A stretch of 64,000 bases of DNA, taken from an uncultured Flavobacteriaceae bacterium (GTDB taxonomy: Bacteria > Bacteroidota > Bacteroidia > Flavobacteriales > Flavobacteriaceae). A program made the translations under genes and the position numbers. Below are positions 15,356 to 24,434 of this stretch, piece by piece (position 1 is the first letter of the stretch; every line of letters begins with the position of its first letter). The notes under the pieces are model-generated. The model worked only from the letters and a program-made list of their open reading frames with translations, made no database searches and had not been told where the DNA came from. The stretch covers positions 1 through 64,000 of the forward strand of contig CANMSB010000027.1 of the NCBI GenBank assembly GCA_947500445.1, in the 5' to 3' direction.

Positions 15356-15386
15356 AAGCCCTGCAGCAAAATTTGCTGCAGGGCTT
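15356..15386. repeat. Perfect 15-bp palindrome in the yceI-trp intergenic region
   Basis: Arms AAGCCCTGCAGCAAA (15356-15370) and TTTGCTGCAGGGCTT (15372-15386) are separated by one base. There is no U-tract on either side, so it is not a standard intrinsic terminator, though it lies downstream of yceI (stop at 15557). Apart from this, the trp leader and its promoter, the gap 14984-15556 shows nothing recognisable. Confidence 0.8.
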
Positions 15387-15556
15387 CAGGCTGTGAGGTT
15401 AAGCCTATATAGTCGTAAAAATAGGGTTCCTTCTAAACGCTGGTAACAATAACTTAGGTCTTTACCGGAATAGTCATCGTCCCTATTATTTTTATATCGA
15501 TTTACTGATATATCCTTAAGGTAATCAAAGGATTTTTCAGAACCAAAAAATCGATT

Positions 15557-16135
15557 CTAAAATTCTAGATCGACCACAAGATCGAACTCATCGTAAATGG
15601 CTTTATCGCCCAAGTTGTCGAAAAAGCTTCCCGATCCATACTTGATATCGAATGCGGTACGATCCACTTTAAGGTTAGCGGTGGCCTTGCTACCATAGAT
15701 CGATACATCAAAATTTACCGATTTGGTAATTCCTTTGATGGTCAGATCTCCCGTAACCTTGTAAGCGTTTTTACCGGAAGCCGTTACTTCGGTAAACTTC
15801 AACGTTGACGTGCCGTGGTTGGCGGTATCAAAAAAGTCCGGTGAATTAAGATGTCCATCCAACTTGCCCTTGGATTCCCCTTCCAGGTCTTCGGTACTGA
15901 TAGTGCCCATGTCCACCACAAAATTACCTCCGGTAAGCTTATCCCCGTCAAAAACAAGGTTTCCTTCCTTTAGGGAAATGCTTCCGTAATGTGAACCGGT
16001 TACCTTGTATGCTTTCCAAGTTACCTTACTGGCATCTGCTTTTACCGCTTTTGTTTCTTCGGTTATCGGTTCTGTTGCAGTGGCCGTAAAACCGAATACC
16101 AATGCAAATACTAAACTTGTTACTCCTTTTTTCAT
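15557..16135 (-). CDS. YceI family lipid-binding protein
   Basis: A 192-residue secreted protein with signal peptide MKKGVTSLVFALVFGFTATA. The mature part matches the YceI family, a lipocalin-like beta-barrel that binds isoprenoid-type lipids: VTWKAYKVTGSHYGSISLKEG (residues about 38-58), TSTLKFTEV and the GDLTIKGITKSVNFDV strand. The length is typical. The gene is 43 bp downstream of the marR gene on the same strand and is the likely target of that regulator, as marR-yceI pairs are common in Bacteroidota. Confidence 0.92.
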   Translation of the reverse strand: MKKGVTSLVFALVFGFTATATEPITEETKAVKADASKVTWKAYKVTGSHYGSISLKEGNLVFDGDKLTGGNFVVDMGTISTEDLEGESKGKLDGHLNSPDFFDTANHGTSTLKFTEVTASGKNAYKVTGDLTIKGITKSVNFDVSIYGSKATANLKVDRTAFDIKYGSGSFFDNLGDKAIYDEFDLVVDLEF

Positions 16136-16178
16136 TGTGTTAAAATTTAAAATTAATTAGTGTTTATAATGGGCCGTT

Positions 16179-16625
16179 CTAAAACTTGTCCAACAAGCTG
16201 TTCAACAGCTGTAATTCCGATTTGGAAAAATTGTGTAAAATGTTCTTTTCCTTTGTTTTCATTGCCGTATCGATAGCAGCTAAGGTAGCATTCCCTTTAG
16301 GGGTTATGGTGATTTCCACTTTTCTGCGGTTGGAGGAACAGGTAACACGGTTTACCAATGCCTTTGTCAATAATTTGTCCACCAATCGGGTCGTATTGCT
16401 AGCTTTGGTGACCATACGTTCGTTAAGGGTGGAAAGGTTTGCCGGTTTTCCATTTTGACCCCTTAGGATACGTAGTACGTTAAATTGTTGTAAGGATACA
16501 TTGAAGGGTTTTAAAAGCGTGGTCAATTGCTCGTTGATCTTGGTGTGTATCAACATCAGGTGAATGATCGTCCTGCTTTCCAGAGGAATCGTCTTGTCCG
16601 TTTTTATAACCGCTTCTACATTCAT
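16179..16625 (-). CDS. MarR family transcriptional regulator
   Basis: A 148-residue winged-helix regulator. The dimerisation helices flank the DNA-binding part: FNVSLQQFNVLRILRGQ (about 41-57), LSTLNERMVTKASNTTRLVDKLLTKALVNR (recognition helix, about 64-93) and the wing CSSNRRKVEITITPKG (about 96-111). Its own promoter region carries the palindrome ATTTGTATATACAAAT over the -7 element (16648-16655), which fits autorepression. The ligand is unknown. It is first in an operon with yceI. Confidence 0.93.
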   Translation of the reverse strand: MNVEAVIKTDKTIPLESRTIIHLMLIHTKINEQLTTLLKPFNVSLQQFNVLRILRGQNGKPANLSTLNERMVTKASNTTRLVDKLLTKALVNRVTCSSNRRKVEITITPKGNATLAAIDTAMKTKEKNILHNFSKSELQLLNSLLDKF

Positions 16626-16636
16626 GTAATTACAAC

Positions 16637-16655
16637 ATTTGTATATACAAATATA
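16637..16655 (-). promoter_or_regulatory. marR promoter element with palindromic operator candidate
   Basis: The perfect 16-bp palindrome ATTTGTATATACAAAT (16637-16652) overlaps the minus-strand -7 element TATATTTG (16648-16655) and ends 12 bp before the marR start codon. This is the size and position expected for a MarR dimer site; the -33 box is weak. Confidence 0.6.
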
Positions 16656-16788
16656 TATCGGATTTGAATGGTATCGTCAGAATGAAATGATAAAAAAGTG
16701 TTAAAAATCTAGTTGGTCCCTTCATTACGTAGGTATATAGGTTAAACTTTAGGACCATTTTACCGTCATACATATAAAACCCCCTGTT

Positions 16789-18165
16789 TTGGATAAAACC
16801 GATATTCAGCATTTGTACAACCGCGCAGGTTTTGGAATAGGCCCGGATCGCTTGGCCGCAATAGCCTCTACGAGAAGAAAGAAAATAGTGGAAGCCTTGT
16901 TCGTCGATTCCAAAATACCTCGCCCCCTCAAGATACCGACCCCTGAAATCGATAAGCATTTGGCCACAAAACCCATGGATCGGAAAAGTAAGACCTTCCG
17001 CGAGCTGGTGAAAAAAAGTCGGCGCAAGCACGTTATCTTCAATAGGGCATGGGTGGATCGTATGGCGGGCACCCAACAGGACCTTCGGGAACGGATGACG
17101 CTTTTTTGGGCGAATCATTTTGTAATGCGTTCCAACAACATCATCTTTTCCCAGCAGTTCAATAATACCTTGCGCACGAATGCTTTGGGCAATTTTAAGG
17201 ACTTCGTTCTTGCCATAGCAAAAGAACCGGGCATGCTGGATTATTTGAACAATCAACAAAATAAAAAAGGGGCTCCCAACGAAAACTTTGCACGGGAACT
17301 AATGGAGTTGTTCACCTTGGGCGTTGGCAACTATTCCGAAACCGATATTAAAGAGGCCGCAAGGGCCTTTACCGGTTGGCGGCATGATGCACAGGGAAAA
17401 TTCAGAAAGGCCCAACGCCAGCACGATGAAGGCGAAAAAACGTTTTTGGGCAATACCGGTAACTTTGATGGTGAGGACATTATTTCGCTGATTTTGGAAA
17501 GACCCGCCTGTGCCGATTTCATCGCCCGTAGGGTATACCGACATTTTGTTAACGAAACCGTTAACGAAGCGCATGTTGCCGCCATTGCAAAAGTATTTTT
17601 CAAGGATTACGATATATCCAACATGATGCGGTTCATTTTTGATTCCGATTGGTTCTATGCCAATGAAAACGTTCGGAGCAAGATCAAATCACCGGTAGAT
17701 CTACTGGTAGGGCTAATGCGTGTGGTTCCTTTTACCTGGCAAAAGCCCCAACAGTTAAAATATGTGGAACGGCTGTTAGGCCAAGTATTGTTGGAGCCTC
17801 CGAATGTTGCAGGCTGGGCGGAAGGACGTAACTGGATAGATGCCAATACCATGATGGTGCGCTTAAAACTACCTTCCGTATTGCTTAAAAATGGAACAAT
17901 CGCTTTTGATGTCAAAGGGGAGTTCGAAGATAGCTTTGAGGCGTTCAACAAAAAGAACAATTTTAACCGGAAATTGGACATTGGTGCCAAATGGGAACAG
18001 TTTGATGCGAAATACGGGAAACTAAAGGGCGAAACACTGGTTTTTTTGCTTTTGGGGGATTCCGTATCAACTGAAACGAAAGCATTTTTGGAGACCTTGG
18101 AAGCAGAAGGACAACAGGATTTTTGTATCCAATTGATGTCGCTTCCTGAATACCAATTATGTTGA
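16789..18165 (+). CDS. DUF1800 domain-containing protein
   Basis: A 458-residue protein matching DUF1800: DIQHLYNRAGFGIGPDRL at the N-terminus, RERMTLFWANHFVMRSNNI (about 105-123), NENFARELMELFTLGVGNYSE (about 165-185), AARAFTGWRH and WFYANENVRSKIKSPVDLLVGLMR. The family has no established activity but is almost always paired with a DUF1501 gene, as here (15-bp gap). The start is TTG at 16789, since the family motif begins three residues later and no ATG is nearby upstream. No signal peptide is seen on this protein, while its partner has one. Confidence 0.9.
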   Translation: MDKTDIQHLYNRAGFGIGPDRLAAIASTRRKKIVEALFVDSKIPRPLKIPTPEIDKHLATKPMDRKSKTFRELVKKSRRKHVIFNRAWVDRMAGTQQDLRERMTLFWANHFVMRSNNIIFSQQFNNTLRTNALGNFKDFVLAIAKEPGMLDYLNNQQNKKGAPNENFARELMELFTLGVGNYSETDIKEAARAFTGWRHDAQGKFRKAQRQHDEGEKTFLGNTGNFDGEDIISLILERPACADFIARRVYRHFVNETVNEAHVAAIAKVFFKDYDISNMMRFIFDSDWFYANENVRSKIKSPVDLLVGLMRVVPFTWQKPQQLKYVERLLGQVLLEPPNVAGWAEGRNWIDANTMMVRLKLPSVLLKNGTIAFDVKGEFEDSFEAFNKKNNFNRKLDIGAKWEQFDAKYGKLKGETLVFLLLGDSVSTETKAFLETLEAEGQQDFCIQLMSLPEYQLC

Positions 18166-18180
18166 TCAAAAAAGAATAGG

Positions 18181-19371
18181 ATGCAAAGAAGAACTTTTTT
18201 AAAACAGAGCGGTTTGGCCAGCGGAGCGTTGTTCGTGCCCAGCTTTTTAAAAGCCTGCGACACAAACCCAACATTGGCCCTTGGAGCGAAAAAGCTGGTC
18301 ATTGTGCAGCTCTCCGGTGGTAATGACGGTCTCAATACCCTGGTACAACATACCAATGACATTTACTTGAAAAATAGACCGGTAATCGCCCAAAAGAAAG
18401 CACAGCTGTTATCCGTGACCGACGAACTGGGGCTCCATGAGAGCATGCAAGCGTTTAAAAAATTATACGATGAGGGGTACGTGAGCATTTTGAACAGCGT
18501 GGGGTATCCCAACCCGAGCAGATCACATTTTCGATCGACCGATATCTGGCATACGGCCAGTGGTGCCAACGACTATTTGCAGACCGGTTGGGTGGGCAGG
18601 TATTTGGAATCGGTATCAAAATCGCCCTTGGGCGCTATTGAGGTTTCCGATACCTTGTCCCTATTAATGAAAGGGGGAAGCGTCAATGGTATCGCCACCA
18701 AGGATGCGGGCCTTTTTTATAAAACTACCCGTGATGCCTATTTTAGTAACGTACTCAAGGCAAACACCGATGCCCATTTAAGCGAACATAATTTGGGATA
18801 CCTCTATAAGACCGCCATAGATGCAAAGTCTTCCGCAAGCTATATTTATGAAAAGACCAAGGTATACGAATCAAAAGCGACCTACCCTAATAATGCTTTT
18901 GGTAAACAATTGAAAACCATTTCGGAGTTTATCAATTCCGGGTTGGAAACACAGATTTTTTATGCGACCCTTGGAGGGTTTGATACGCATGCGAACCAAA
19001 TCAATTCACAAAAAAGATTGCTCAAGGTATATGCTGATGGAATCGCAGCTTTCATGGCCGATCTGGAAAATACGGATGCCCTAAAGGATACCGTGGTAAT
19101 GACCTTTTCGGAGTTCGGAAGACGATTGAAACAGAATACGGCCAATGGTACCGATCATGGTGCGGCAAATATGGTTTTTTTAATGGGCGATAAATTAAAG
19201 CATCCCGGAATCTATAATAAAGCACCTGATCTTTTGGACTTGGATGCGAACGGCGATATCAAATACCAGCTCGATTTCAGGGACATTTATGCCTCGCTTT
19301 TAAAAGAATGGTTGAAAACCGACCCCGCAACCATCTTGAACGGAAGCTTTCAAACCTTAGGTTTGGTTTAG
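18181..19371 (+). CDS. DUF1501 domain-containing protein, Tat-type signal
   Basis: A 396-residue protein with a twin-arginine type N-terminus (MQRRTFLKQSG, then a hydrophobic stretch ending near FLKAC). The DUF1501 core is visible: KLVIVQLSGGNDGLNTLV (about 38-55), GLHESM, RSHFRSTDIWHTAS, GGFDTHANQ and VVMTFSEFGRRLKQNTANGTDHGAAN. These His/Asp-rich motifs resemble the alkaline-phosphatase/sulfatase superfamily, so metal-dependent hydrolysis is plausible but unproven. It is translated with the DUF1800 gene as a two-gene unit; the pair may act together in the periplasm. Confidence 0.9.
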   Translation: MQRRTFLKQSGLASGALFVPSFLKACDTNPTLALGAKKLVIVQLSGGNDGLNTLVQHTNDIYLKNRPVIAQKKAQLLSVTDELGLHESMQAFKKLYDEGYVSILNSVGYPNPSRSHFRSTDIWHTASGANDYLQTGWVGRYLESVSKSPLGAIEVSDTLSLLMKGGSVNGIATKDAGLFYKTTRDAYFSNVLKANTDAHLSEHNLGYLYKTAIDAKSSASYIYEKTKVYESKATYPNNAFGKQLKTISEFINSGLETQIFYATLGGFDTHANQINSQKRLLKVYADGIAAFMADLENTDALKDTVVMTFSEFGRRLKQNTANGTDHGAANMVFLMGDKLKHPGIYNKAPDLLDLDANGDIKYQLDFRDIYASLLKEWLKTDPATILNGSFQTLGLV

Positions 19372-19394
19372 TCCGAAGGATTCCATTATTTTTG
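19362..19394 (+). promoter_or_regulatory. Promoter of the rhodanese gene
   Basis: TTTG (19362-19365), 21 nt, then TATTTTTG (19387-19394) fits the -33/-7 consensus. It overlaps the end of the DUF1501 gene and gives a leader of about 10-13 nt before the ATG at 19413. Confidence 0.7.
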
Positions 19395-19412
19395 AAGTAT
19401 AAATAAAAGGAA

Positions 19413-19730
19413 ATGGCAGATTTATCACAAGAAGAATGGACCGAGCAATTGGCCGGGGACGACAATGCGGTTATTTTGGACGTACGCACCGAGGATGAGG
19501 TCGCGGAAGGGTACATCCCCAATGCAATGAACATTGACATTCATTTGGGCCAAGGGTTCTTGGACGCATTAGAGGAACTGGACAAGTCCAAATCCTACTA
19601 CGTGTATTGTCGTTCCGGCGGGCGCAGCGGACAGGCCTGTGCCATTATGAACAGTGTTGGTTTTGAAAAAGCCTACAACCTCGAAGGCGGCTTCATGAAC
19701 TGGGAAGGAGAAGTGACCGGAGACGAATAA
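19413..19730 (+). CDS. Single-domain rhodanese-like sulfurtransferase
   Basis: A 105-residue cytosolic rhodanese domain. The catalytic loop is CRSGGR with Cys66 (YVYCRSGGRSGQA), preceded by the conserved DVRTEDEVAEGYIPNAMNID segment (23-42) and followed by LEGGFMNW. Six-residue CRSGGR loops are of the GlpE/PspE type, transferring sulfane sulfur to thiols or cyanide. It is monocistronic with its own promoter; an inverted repeat (CGCCATTTC / GAAATGGCG, 19731-19768) directly follows the stop. Confidence 0.93.
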   Translation: MADLSQEEWTEQLAGDDNAVILDVRTEDEVAEGYIPNAMNIDIHLGQGFLDALEELDKSKSYYVYCRSGGRSGQACAIMNSVGFEKAYNLEGGFMNWEGEVTGDE

Positions 19731-19975
19731 CGCCATTTCAAAAATACTACCCTTATCCGGAAATGGCGTGTTATGGGGCGTTACCGCATTTAGGTCGAAC
19801 GCCGTCCAGTAACAGGGGAAATCGATACTTACCGGAGCTGATGTTCGTTGACACCGGCGTTTCCATTAACAGTTTACGTATTAAAATTCCACTTCACAAA
19901 GAAGAAAATACCGATTATCGAAATTTTTTTCCTACATGATTAATTTGTGCTAGCTTTTGGGCAAATACACATGTT

Positions 19976-21247
19976 TTGAAAGAAGACTTTCTTCACTTCG
20001 TTTGGAAACACCGAAAAACGGGAACCTCCCGCATGCATACCACGAGTGGGCTGTTGTTGGACATTCTTGAGGTAGGGGCACACAACAAACTGGCGGGCCC
20101 GGATTTTTTTAACGCTAAAATCAGGATCGATGGTCAATTGTGGGCCGGCAATGTGGAGGTGCACTTGAAATCCTCCGATTGGTATGCCCATCACCATGAG
20201 CAAGATGAAAATTATGACAACGTCATCCTTCATGTGGTTTGGGAGGACGATTGCTCCGTTTTCCGAAAGGATAATTCGGAGATTCCCACCCTTGCGCTGA
20301 AACGGTACATTCCCGATACCTTGCTGGAATCTTACCAAAAACTTTTTCAGGTTAAGCGCGACGCCTTTATCAATTGCGGTCGCGATATTACCTTGGTAAA
20401 TCCCATTGTGGTCGAAAATTGGCTCGAGCGGATGTTCTTTGAACGCCTGGAACGAAAAACGACCACCATTTTTAAACTGTTGCAACAGCGTAAGAACAAC
20501 TGGGAAGCAGTGCTGTATGCCTTACTTTTAAAAAACTTTGGTTCAAAGATCAATGGGGACGCGTTTTATGTCTTGGCCATGAGTCTGGATTTTTCCATCG
20601 TCCGGAAGTCGGACCGATTTCAGCTAGAAGCGCTTTTGCTGGGCATGGCGCACTTGTTGGAGAGCGATTTCGTTTCGGAACCGTACTACGGTCGGTTAAA
20701 AACAGAATTCGATTATTTGTACAAAAAGTTTGGCCTAAACAATACGGCCGTTCCCAAACCGGCCTTCTTTAAACTCCGCCCGGCAAACTTCCCAACGATT
20801 CGCCTGTCCCAATTCGCCCATATGTATGGGGAGTGGCCAAACCTATTTCAAAAAGTAGTGAACAGTACCGATATGTCGGACCTGGAAGCAATTTTCTCCG
20901 CGGTGGCAAACTCCTATTGGGACACCCACTATACGTTTGGAAAAGTGTCCGCCAAACGCAAAAAAAAGCTATCAAAGAAGTTTATTGCCTTGCTCACGAT
21001 CAATACCGTAATACCCTTAAAATTTTGCTATGCAAAACACCGGGGTATCGATGCGAATGCGGTCATTTTGAAAATGATGCGATCGCTGAAAGGGGAGGAG
21101 AACAGTATCCTTACCGGTTTTCGTCAGCTCGGATTGTCCGTGGACAATGCCCAGGATGGTCAGGCACTTTTGCAATTGTATCATCAGTATTGCGTACCGA
21201 AGAAATGTATGCAATGTGCAATAGGAAATCAATTGATACGGCATTAG
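19976..21247 (+). CDS. DUF2851 family protein
   Basis: A 423-residue cytosolic protein of the DUF2851 family found across Bacteroidota. Family landmarks: MKEDFLHFVWKHRKTG at the N-terminus, the LLDILEVGAHNKLAGPDFFNAKI block (about 26-48), GNVEVHLKSSDWYAHHHEQDENYDNVILHVVWE (a nuclease-like core with many His/Asp, about 58-90) and the cysteine cluster at the C-terminus (YCVPKKCMQCAIGNQL). The function is unknown. The start is TTG at 19976; the preceding in-frame stop is at 19937 and there is no ATG before the conserved N-terminus. Confidence 0.9.
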   Translation: MKEDFLHFVWKHRKTGTSRMHTTSGLLLDILEVGAHNKLAGPDFFNAKIRIDGQLWAGNVEVHLKSSDWYAHHHEQDENYDNVILHVVWEDDCSVFRKDNSEIPTLALKRYIPDTLLESYQKLFQVKRDAFINCGRDITLVNPIVVENWLERMFFERLERKTTTIFKLLQQRKNNWEAVLYALLLKNFGSKINGDAFYVLAMSLDFSIVRKSDRFQLEALLLGMAHLLESDFVSEPYYGRLKTEFDYLYKKFGLNNTAVPKPAFFKLRPANFPTIRLSQFAHMYGEWPNLFQKVVNSTDMSDLEAIFSAVANSYWDTHYTFGKVSAKRKKKLSKKFIALLTINTVIPLKFCYAKHRGIDANAVILKMMRSLKGEENSILTGFRQLGLSVDNAQDGQALLQLYHQYCVPKKCMQCAIGNQLIRH

Positions 21248-21419
21248 GCTTTAAAGTGTACCGGCATTGTAGGACTGGCCTTGTCTTTTTGTTTTTATGT
21301 AAACCACTGATTGTCCTAGGCTAACTTTGAAATGGTATTGAGCCATGGCCCGAACGAACCTTTTTCATCTTCTAGGGTTTAACGGCCCAACAATTGGCCC
21401 TTTTTTGTAGTTTTACATA

Positions 21420-21647
21420 ATGAACATTTTTTACACCATTTTATATTATTTTCAAAAGCGCGGTTTTGAGGTTTGTCGGCGTATTGCGGAGCGCTTCGGA
21501 ATTCGTGCCAGGGTGGTGCGTACCTCGTTCATCTATCTCACCTTCGTAACGGTAGGTTTTGGTTTTGCGCTATACCTGTTCCTCGCCTTTTGGTTGCGCA
21601 TCAAGGATTTGATCTACACCAAACGAACCTCGGTCTTTGATCTTTAG
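21420..21647 (+). CDS. PspC domain protein
   Basis: A 75-residue membrane protein with the PspC fold: a short helical part with an RRIAERFGIRARVVRTSFI motif followed by one long hydrophobic segment (IYLTFVTVGFGFALYLFLAFWL, about 38-59). PspC proteins take part in envelope-stress responses in other bacteria. The gene ends two bases before the start of the K+ channel gene, so the two are very likely cotranscribed. Confidence 0.85.
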   Translation: MNIFYTILYYFQKRGFEVCRRIAERFGIRARVVRTSFIYLTFVTVGFGFALYLFLAFWLRIKDLIYTKRTSVFDL

Positions 21648-21649
21648 CC

Positions 21650-22660
21650 ATGATTCGATTACTGCGTTCTAAAATATATTTGGCCCTTACCCTAATGTTC
21701 GGTATTGTGCTTTTGGGTGTTTTGGGGTACCGCATCATTGCCGAATATTCATGGATCGATGCGCTTTACATGACCGTTATTACCATGGCAACGGTTGGGT
21801 TCAAAGAGGTACAGCCATTGGATGACAATGCAAAAATATTTACTGTTTTTTTAATTTCATCCAGTGTTTTTATTTTAGGGTTCGCCATTTCCGTCATAAC
21901 GGAATACGTACTGGGGAGCAGCTCCCTTCAAGTTTTAAAAAAGAAGAAAGTGAAGAACAAGATCAATTCCTTATCGAACCATGTAATCGTATGTGGTTTT
22001 GGCCGAAACGGCATGCAGGCAACGGAACGGCTGCGAGCATACAAACAACCATTTTTGGTGGTCGAGCGCAATCGGGACGTTATTGAGAAGTATGAAAACG
22101 ATATTTTGTTCATGGAAGGCGATGCGAACGAGGATGAAATTTTGCTCACCGCCGGTATCGAACGCGCAAAGTATTTGATTACTGCACTTCCCGACGATGC
22201 GGCCAACCTTTTTGTAGTGCTGTCGGCAAGGCAGTTGAACGAAGAACTGTTTATTATTAGTAGGGCGTCCCAAGCCAATTCACAACGAAAACTATTTTTG
22301 GCAGGTGCCAATAAGGTGATCATGCCCGATCGCATCGGGGGCGACCATATGGCGTCATTGGTAGTCATGCCCGACTTGATAACCTTTATGGACAAACTTT
22401 CTACCGAAGGGGGAGATACCACCAACCTGGAAGAAGTGCCTATCGAAGATTTCTCCGATCAAGTAGATTGCAATTCCCTTCGCGATTTGGATTTGCGACA
22501 AAAAACGGGTTGCACCATCATTGGATACATTGCCCCGGACGGCGAGTATATCATAAACCCGGAAGCGGATTTGGAACTGCAACCAAAAAGTAAGGTCATT
22601 GTACTTGGGCGTCCCGAGCAAATACGAAAGTTGAACGAAATGTTTCATATCAATACCTAA
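21650..22660 (+). CDS. Two-helix potassium channel with RCK (TrkA-N/TrkA-C) domains
   Basis: A 336-residue channel subunit. Two membrane helices (about 8-28 and 62-88) flank the pore loop with filter sequence TMATVGFKEV (T48-V49-G50-F51). The RCK domain begins at about 110 with NHVIVCGFGRNG (nucleotide-binding), continues through VVERNRDVIEKYEND, GDANEDEILLTAGIERA and ALPDDAANLFVVLSAR, and ends in a TrkA-C domain (about 255-336). This is the MthK-like ligand-gated K+ channel plan. The filter is unusual in having Phe-Lys-Glu where Tyr/Phe-Gly-Asp/Glu is common. It is downstream of pspC with a 2-bp gap. Confidence 0.92.
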   Translation: MIRLLRSKIYLALTLMFGIVLLGVLGYRIIAEYSWIDALYMTVITMATVGFKEVQPLDDNAKIFTVFLISSSVFILGFAISVITEYVLGSSSLQVLKKKKVKNKINSLSNHVIVCGFGRNGMQATERLRAYKQPFLVVERNRDVIEKYENDILFMEGDANEDEILLTAGIERAKYLITALPDDAANLFVVLSARQLNEELFIISRASQANSQRKLFLAGANKVIMPDRIGGDHMASLVVMPDLITFMDKLSTEGGDTTNLEEVPIEDFSDQVDCNSLRDLDLRQKTGCTIIGYIAPDGEYIINPEADLELQPKSKVIVLGRPEQIRKLNEMFHINT

Positions 22661-22762
22661 AATATTGGTTTTATGGCCAGATTAACGGTGCAGAGCCATA
22701 GCATTTTTAAGCGAAGGGAGAACCACAGTTTTGGTTTGAAGGAATTTTCCGATTAAGCCAAT

Positions 22763-22770
22763 TATATTTG
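22763..22770 (+). promoter_or_regulatory. -7 promoter element TATATTTG for the AGCS symporter gene
   Basis: The motif is a perfect TAnnTTTG match, 64 nt upstream of the ATG at 22835. A TTTG lies 24 nt further upstream, slightly beyond the usual spacer. Confidence 0.45.
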
Positions 22771-22834
22771 ATTGCATTGAATATTTTTAGGATATTGCCG
22801 CCTAGCATATAAAAAGCCAACATAAACAACTATT

Positions 22835-24424
22835 ATGAAGTACAGACTTCTTGCCATATTGACCTTCTTATTGCCTTTTGTAGGCGCCGCTCAGGAAGTG
22901 GGTCTGGACCAGAAAATAGATCAGGCCTTTAAACCGGTTTCCGATTTCTTTTCAGCAGTTATCTTTTTCGAGGTTTTAGGAATTCCCTTTGTACTCATTT
23001 TATTGGTATGTAGCGCATTGTTCTTTACCCTTTATTTCGGATTTCCCAACATTCGCTATTTTGGTAAGGCCATAAACACCGTTCGTGGTAAGTATGATGA
23101 AATAGAAAAACCGGGAACCTTTGAAGCCGATGTGGTTATCGATGGCGATATTCCGGATACGATACGCGATGAAAGCGAAGAAGGGGAGGTAAGCCATTTT
23201 CAGGCCTTGGCCACGGCCGTTTCGGGTACTGTGGGCAACGGGAACATTGCCGGAGTGGCCTTGGCGATTGCACTTGGTGGACCGGGCGCCACATTTTGGA
23301 TGATCATCTGTGGGCTTTTGGGCATGTCCTCCAAATTCGTGGAATGCACCTTGGGCGTGCAATACCGTGATGTCGGTGAAGATGGAACGGTATACGGTGG
23401 TCCCATGTACTATATCAGCAAAGGACTTAAGGAAAGAGGTTTTGGAGTATTGGGTAAAATTGCGGCAGTATTTTTTGCAATTTTCTGTATCGGAGGGTCT
23501 TTCGGGGGCGGTAATGCGGCACAGTCCAACCAGGCTACGATCGTTTTAAAAGACTTGATGGGCTGGGAAAGTTCCAGTGCCGGGGCCATCATCGGTTTGG
23601 TGCTGGCCATTTTGGTCGGAATTATCATTATTGGCGGTATCAAAAGAATTGCTTCGGTAACGGAAAAAGTAGTTCCCTTTATGGCCTTAATGTATTTGAT
23701 CGCTTGCCTATATATCATTTTCAGCAACTTTTCGTTTGTCGACGATGCCATTGGCTTGATCATTTCCGAGGCGTTCGATCCTACGGCAATGGGCGTGGGT
23801 AGTGTCATCGGTGTTTTACTGGTAGGTTTCAAGCGTGCGGCCTTTTCCAACGAGGCAGGTGCGGGATCGGCTTCCATAGCACACTCGGCGGTAAAAACAA
23901 AGTATTCGGCTTCCGAAGGTTTAGTGGCTTTGCTGGAACCCTTTATCGATACCGTTTTGATCTGTACCATGACCGCCCTGGTCATCATCATTTTCAACTT
24001 TGGAGGTGCTTTTACCTATGGAGGGGACGGATCGGGTACCGTGCTTATCGACGGGGTAGCTTACGAAGGTGCAGGAATAACATCCGTAGCCTTTGCGGAA
24101 TACATTCCTTATTCAAACGTATTTTTAACGATAGCGGTAGTGTTGTTTGCCGTTTCGACCATGATATCTTGGTCCTATTACGGGCTGCAATCGTGGAAGT
24201 TCCTTTTCGGAAGGGGTAAAACAGCTGATTTGGTATACAAATTACTTTTCTTGACCTTTATCATTATCGGTGCCGCTGCCAGTATGGGTTCCATTTGGGC
24301 ATTTTCCGATGCCATGATATTCGCAATGGTATTTCCCAATATGATCGGGTTGTTCTTCCTGTTCCCAGTGGTCAAAAAACAGCTTAACCGCTACTTGGAT
24401 GCCATCAAGGCGGCAAAAGCGTAA
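22835..24424 (+). CDS. Alanine/glycine:cation symporter (AGCS family)
   Basis: A 529-residue secondary transporter importing alanine or glycine with Na+ or H+. AGCS signatures: ATAVSGTVGNGNIAGVALAIALGGPGATFWM (about 127-157), SSKFVECTLGVQYR, YGGPMYYISKGL and the AAFSNEAGAGSASIAHSAVKT segment (about 332-352). About ten membrane helices follow a cleavable-looking N-terminus (MKYRLLAILTFLLPFVGAAQ) that is common in flavobacterial members. The family is clear; the exact amino acid is not. It has its own promoter and is followed 10 bp later by the helix-hairpin-helix gene. Confidence 0.93.
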   Translation: MKYRLLAILTFLLPFVGAAQEVGLDQKIDQAFKPVSDFFSAVIFFEVLGIPFVLILLVCSALFFTLYFGFPNIRYFGKAINTVRGKYDEIEKPGTFEADVVIDGDIPDTIRDESEEGEVSHFQALATAVSGTVGNGNIAGVALAIALGGPGATFWMIICGLLGMSSKFVECTLGVQYRDVGEDGTVYGGPMYYISKGLKERGFGVLGKIAAVFFAIFCIGGSFGGGNAAQSNQATIVLKDLMGWESSSAGAIIGLVLAILVGIIIIGGIKRIASVTEKVVPFMALMYLIACLYIIFSNFSFVDDAIGLIISEAFDPTAMGVGSVIGVLLVGFKRAAFSNEAGAGSASIAHSAVKTKYSASEGLVALLEPFIDTVLICTMTALVIIIFNFGGAFTYGGDGSGTVLIDGVAYEGAGITSVAFAEYIPYSNVFLTIAVVLFAVSTMISWSYYGLQSWKFLFGRGKTADLVYKLLFLTFIIIGAAASMGSIWAFSDAMIFAMVFPNMIGLFFLFPVVKKQLNRYLDAIKAAKA

Positions 24425-24434
24425 ATACATCTAA

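Noticed and set aside
15356-15386. Intrinsic terminator for yceI
   Set aside because: The stem is perfect but has no U-tract on either strand and lies 170 bp after the stop; kept as a palindrome only.
16630-17259. Open frame of 209 codons on the minus strand opposite the DUF1800 gene
   Set aside because: It overlaps the well-supported DUF1800 coding region, has no domain match and no start context.
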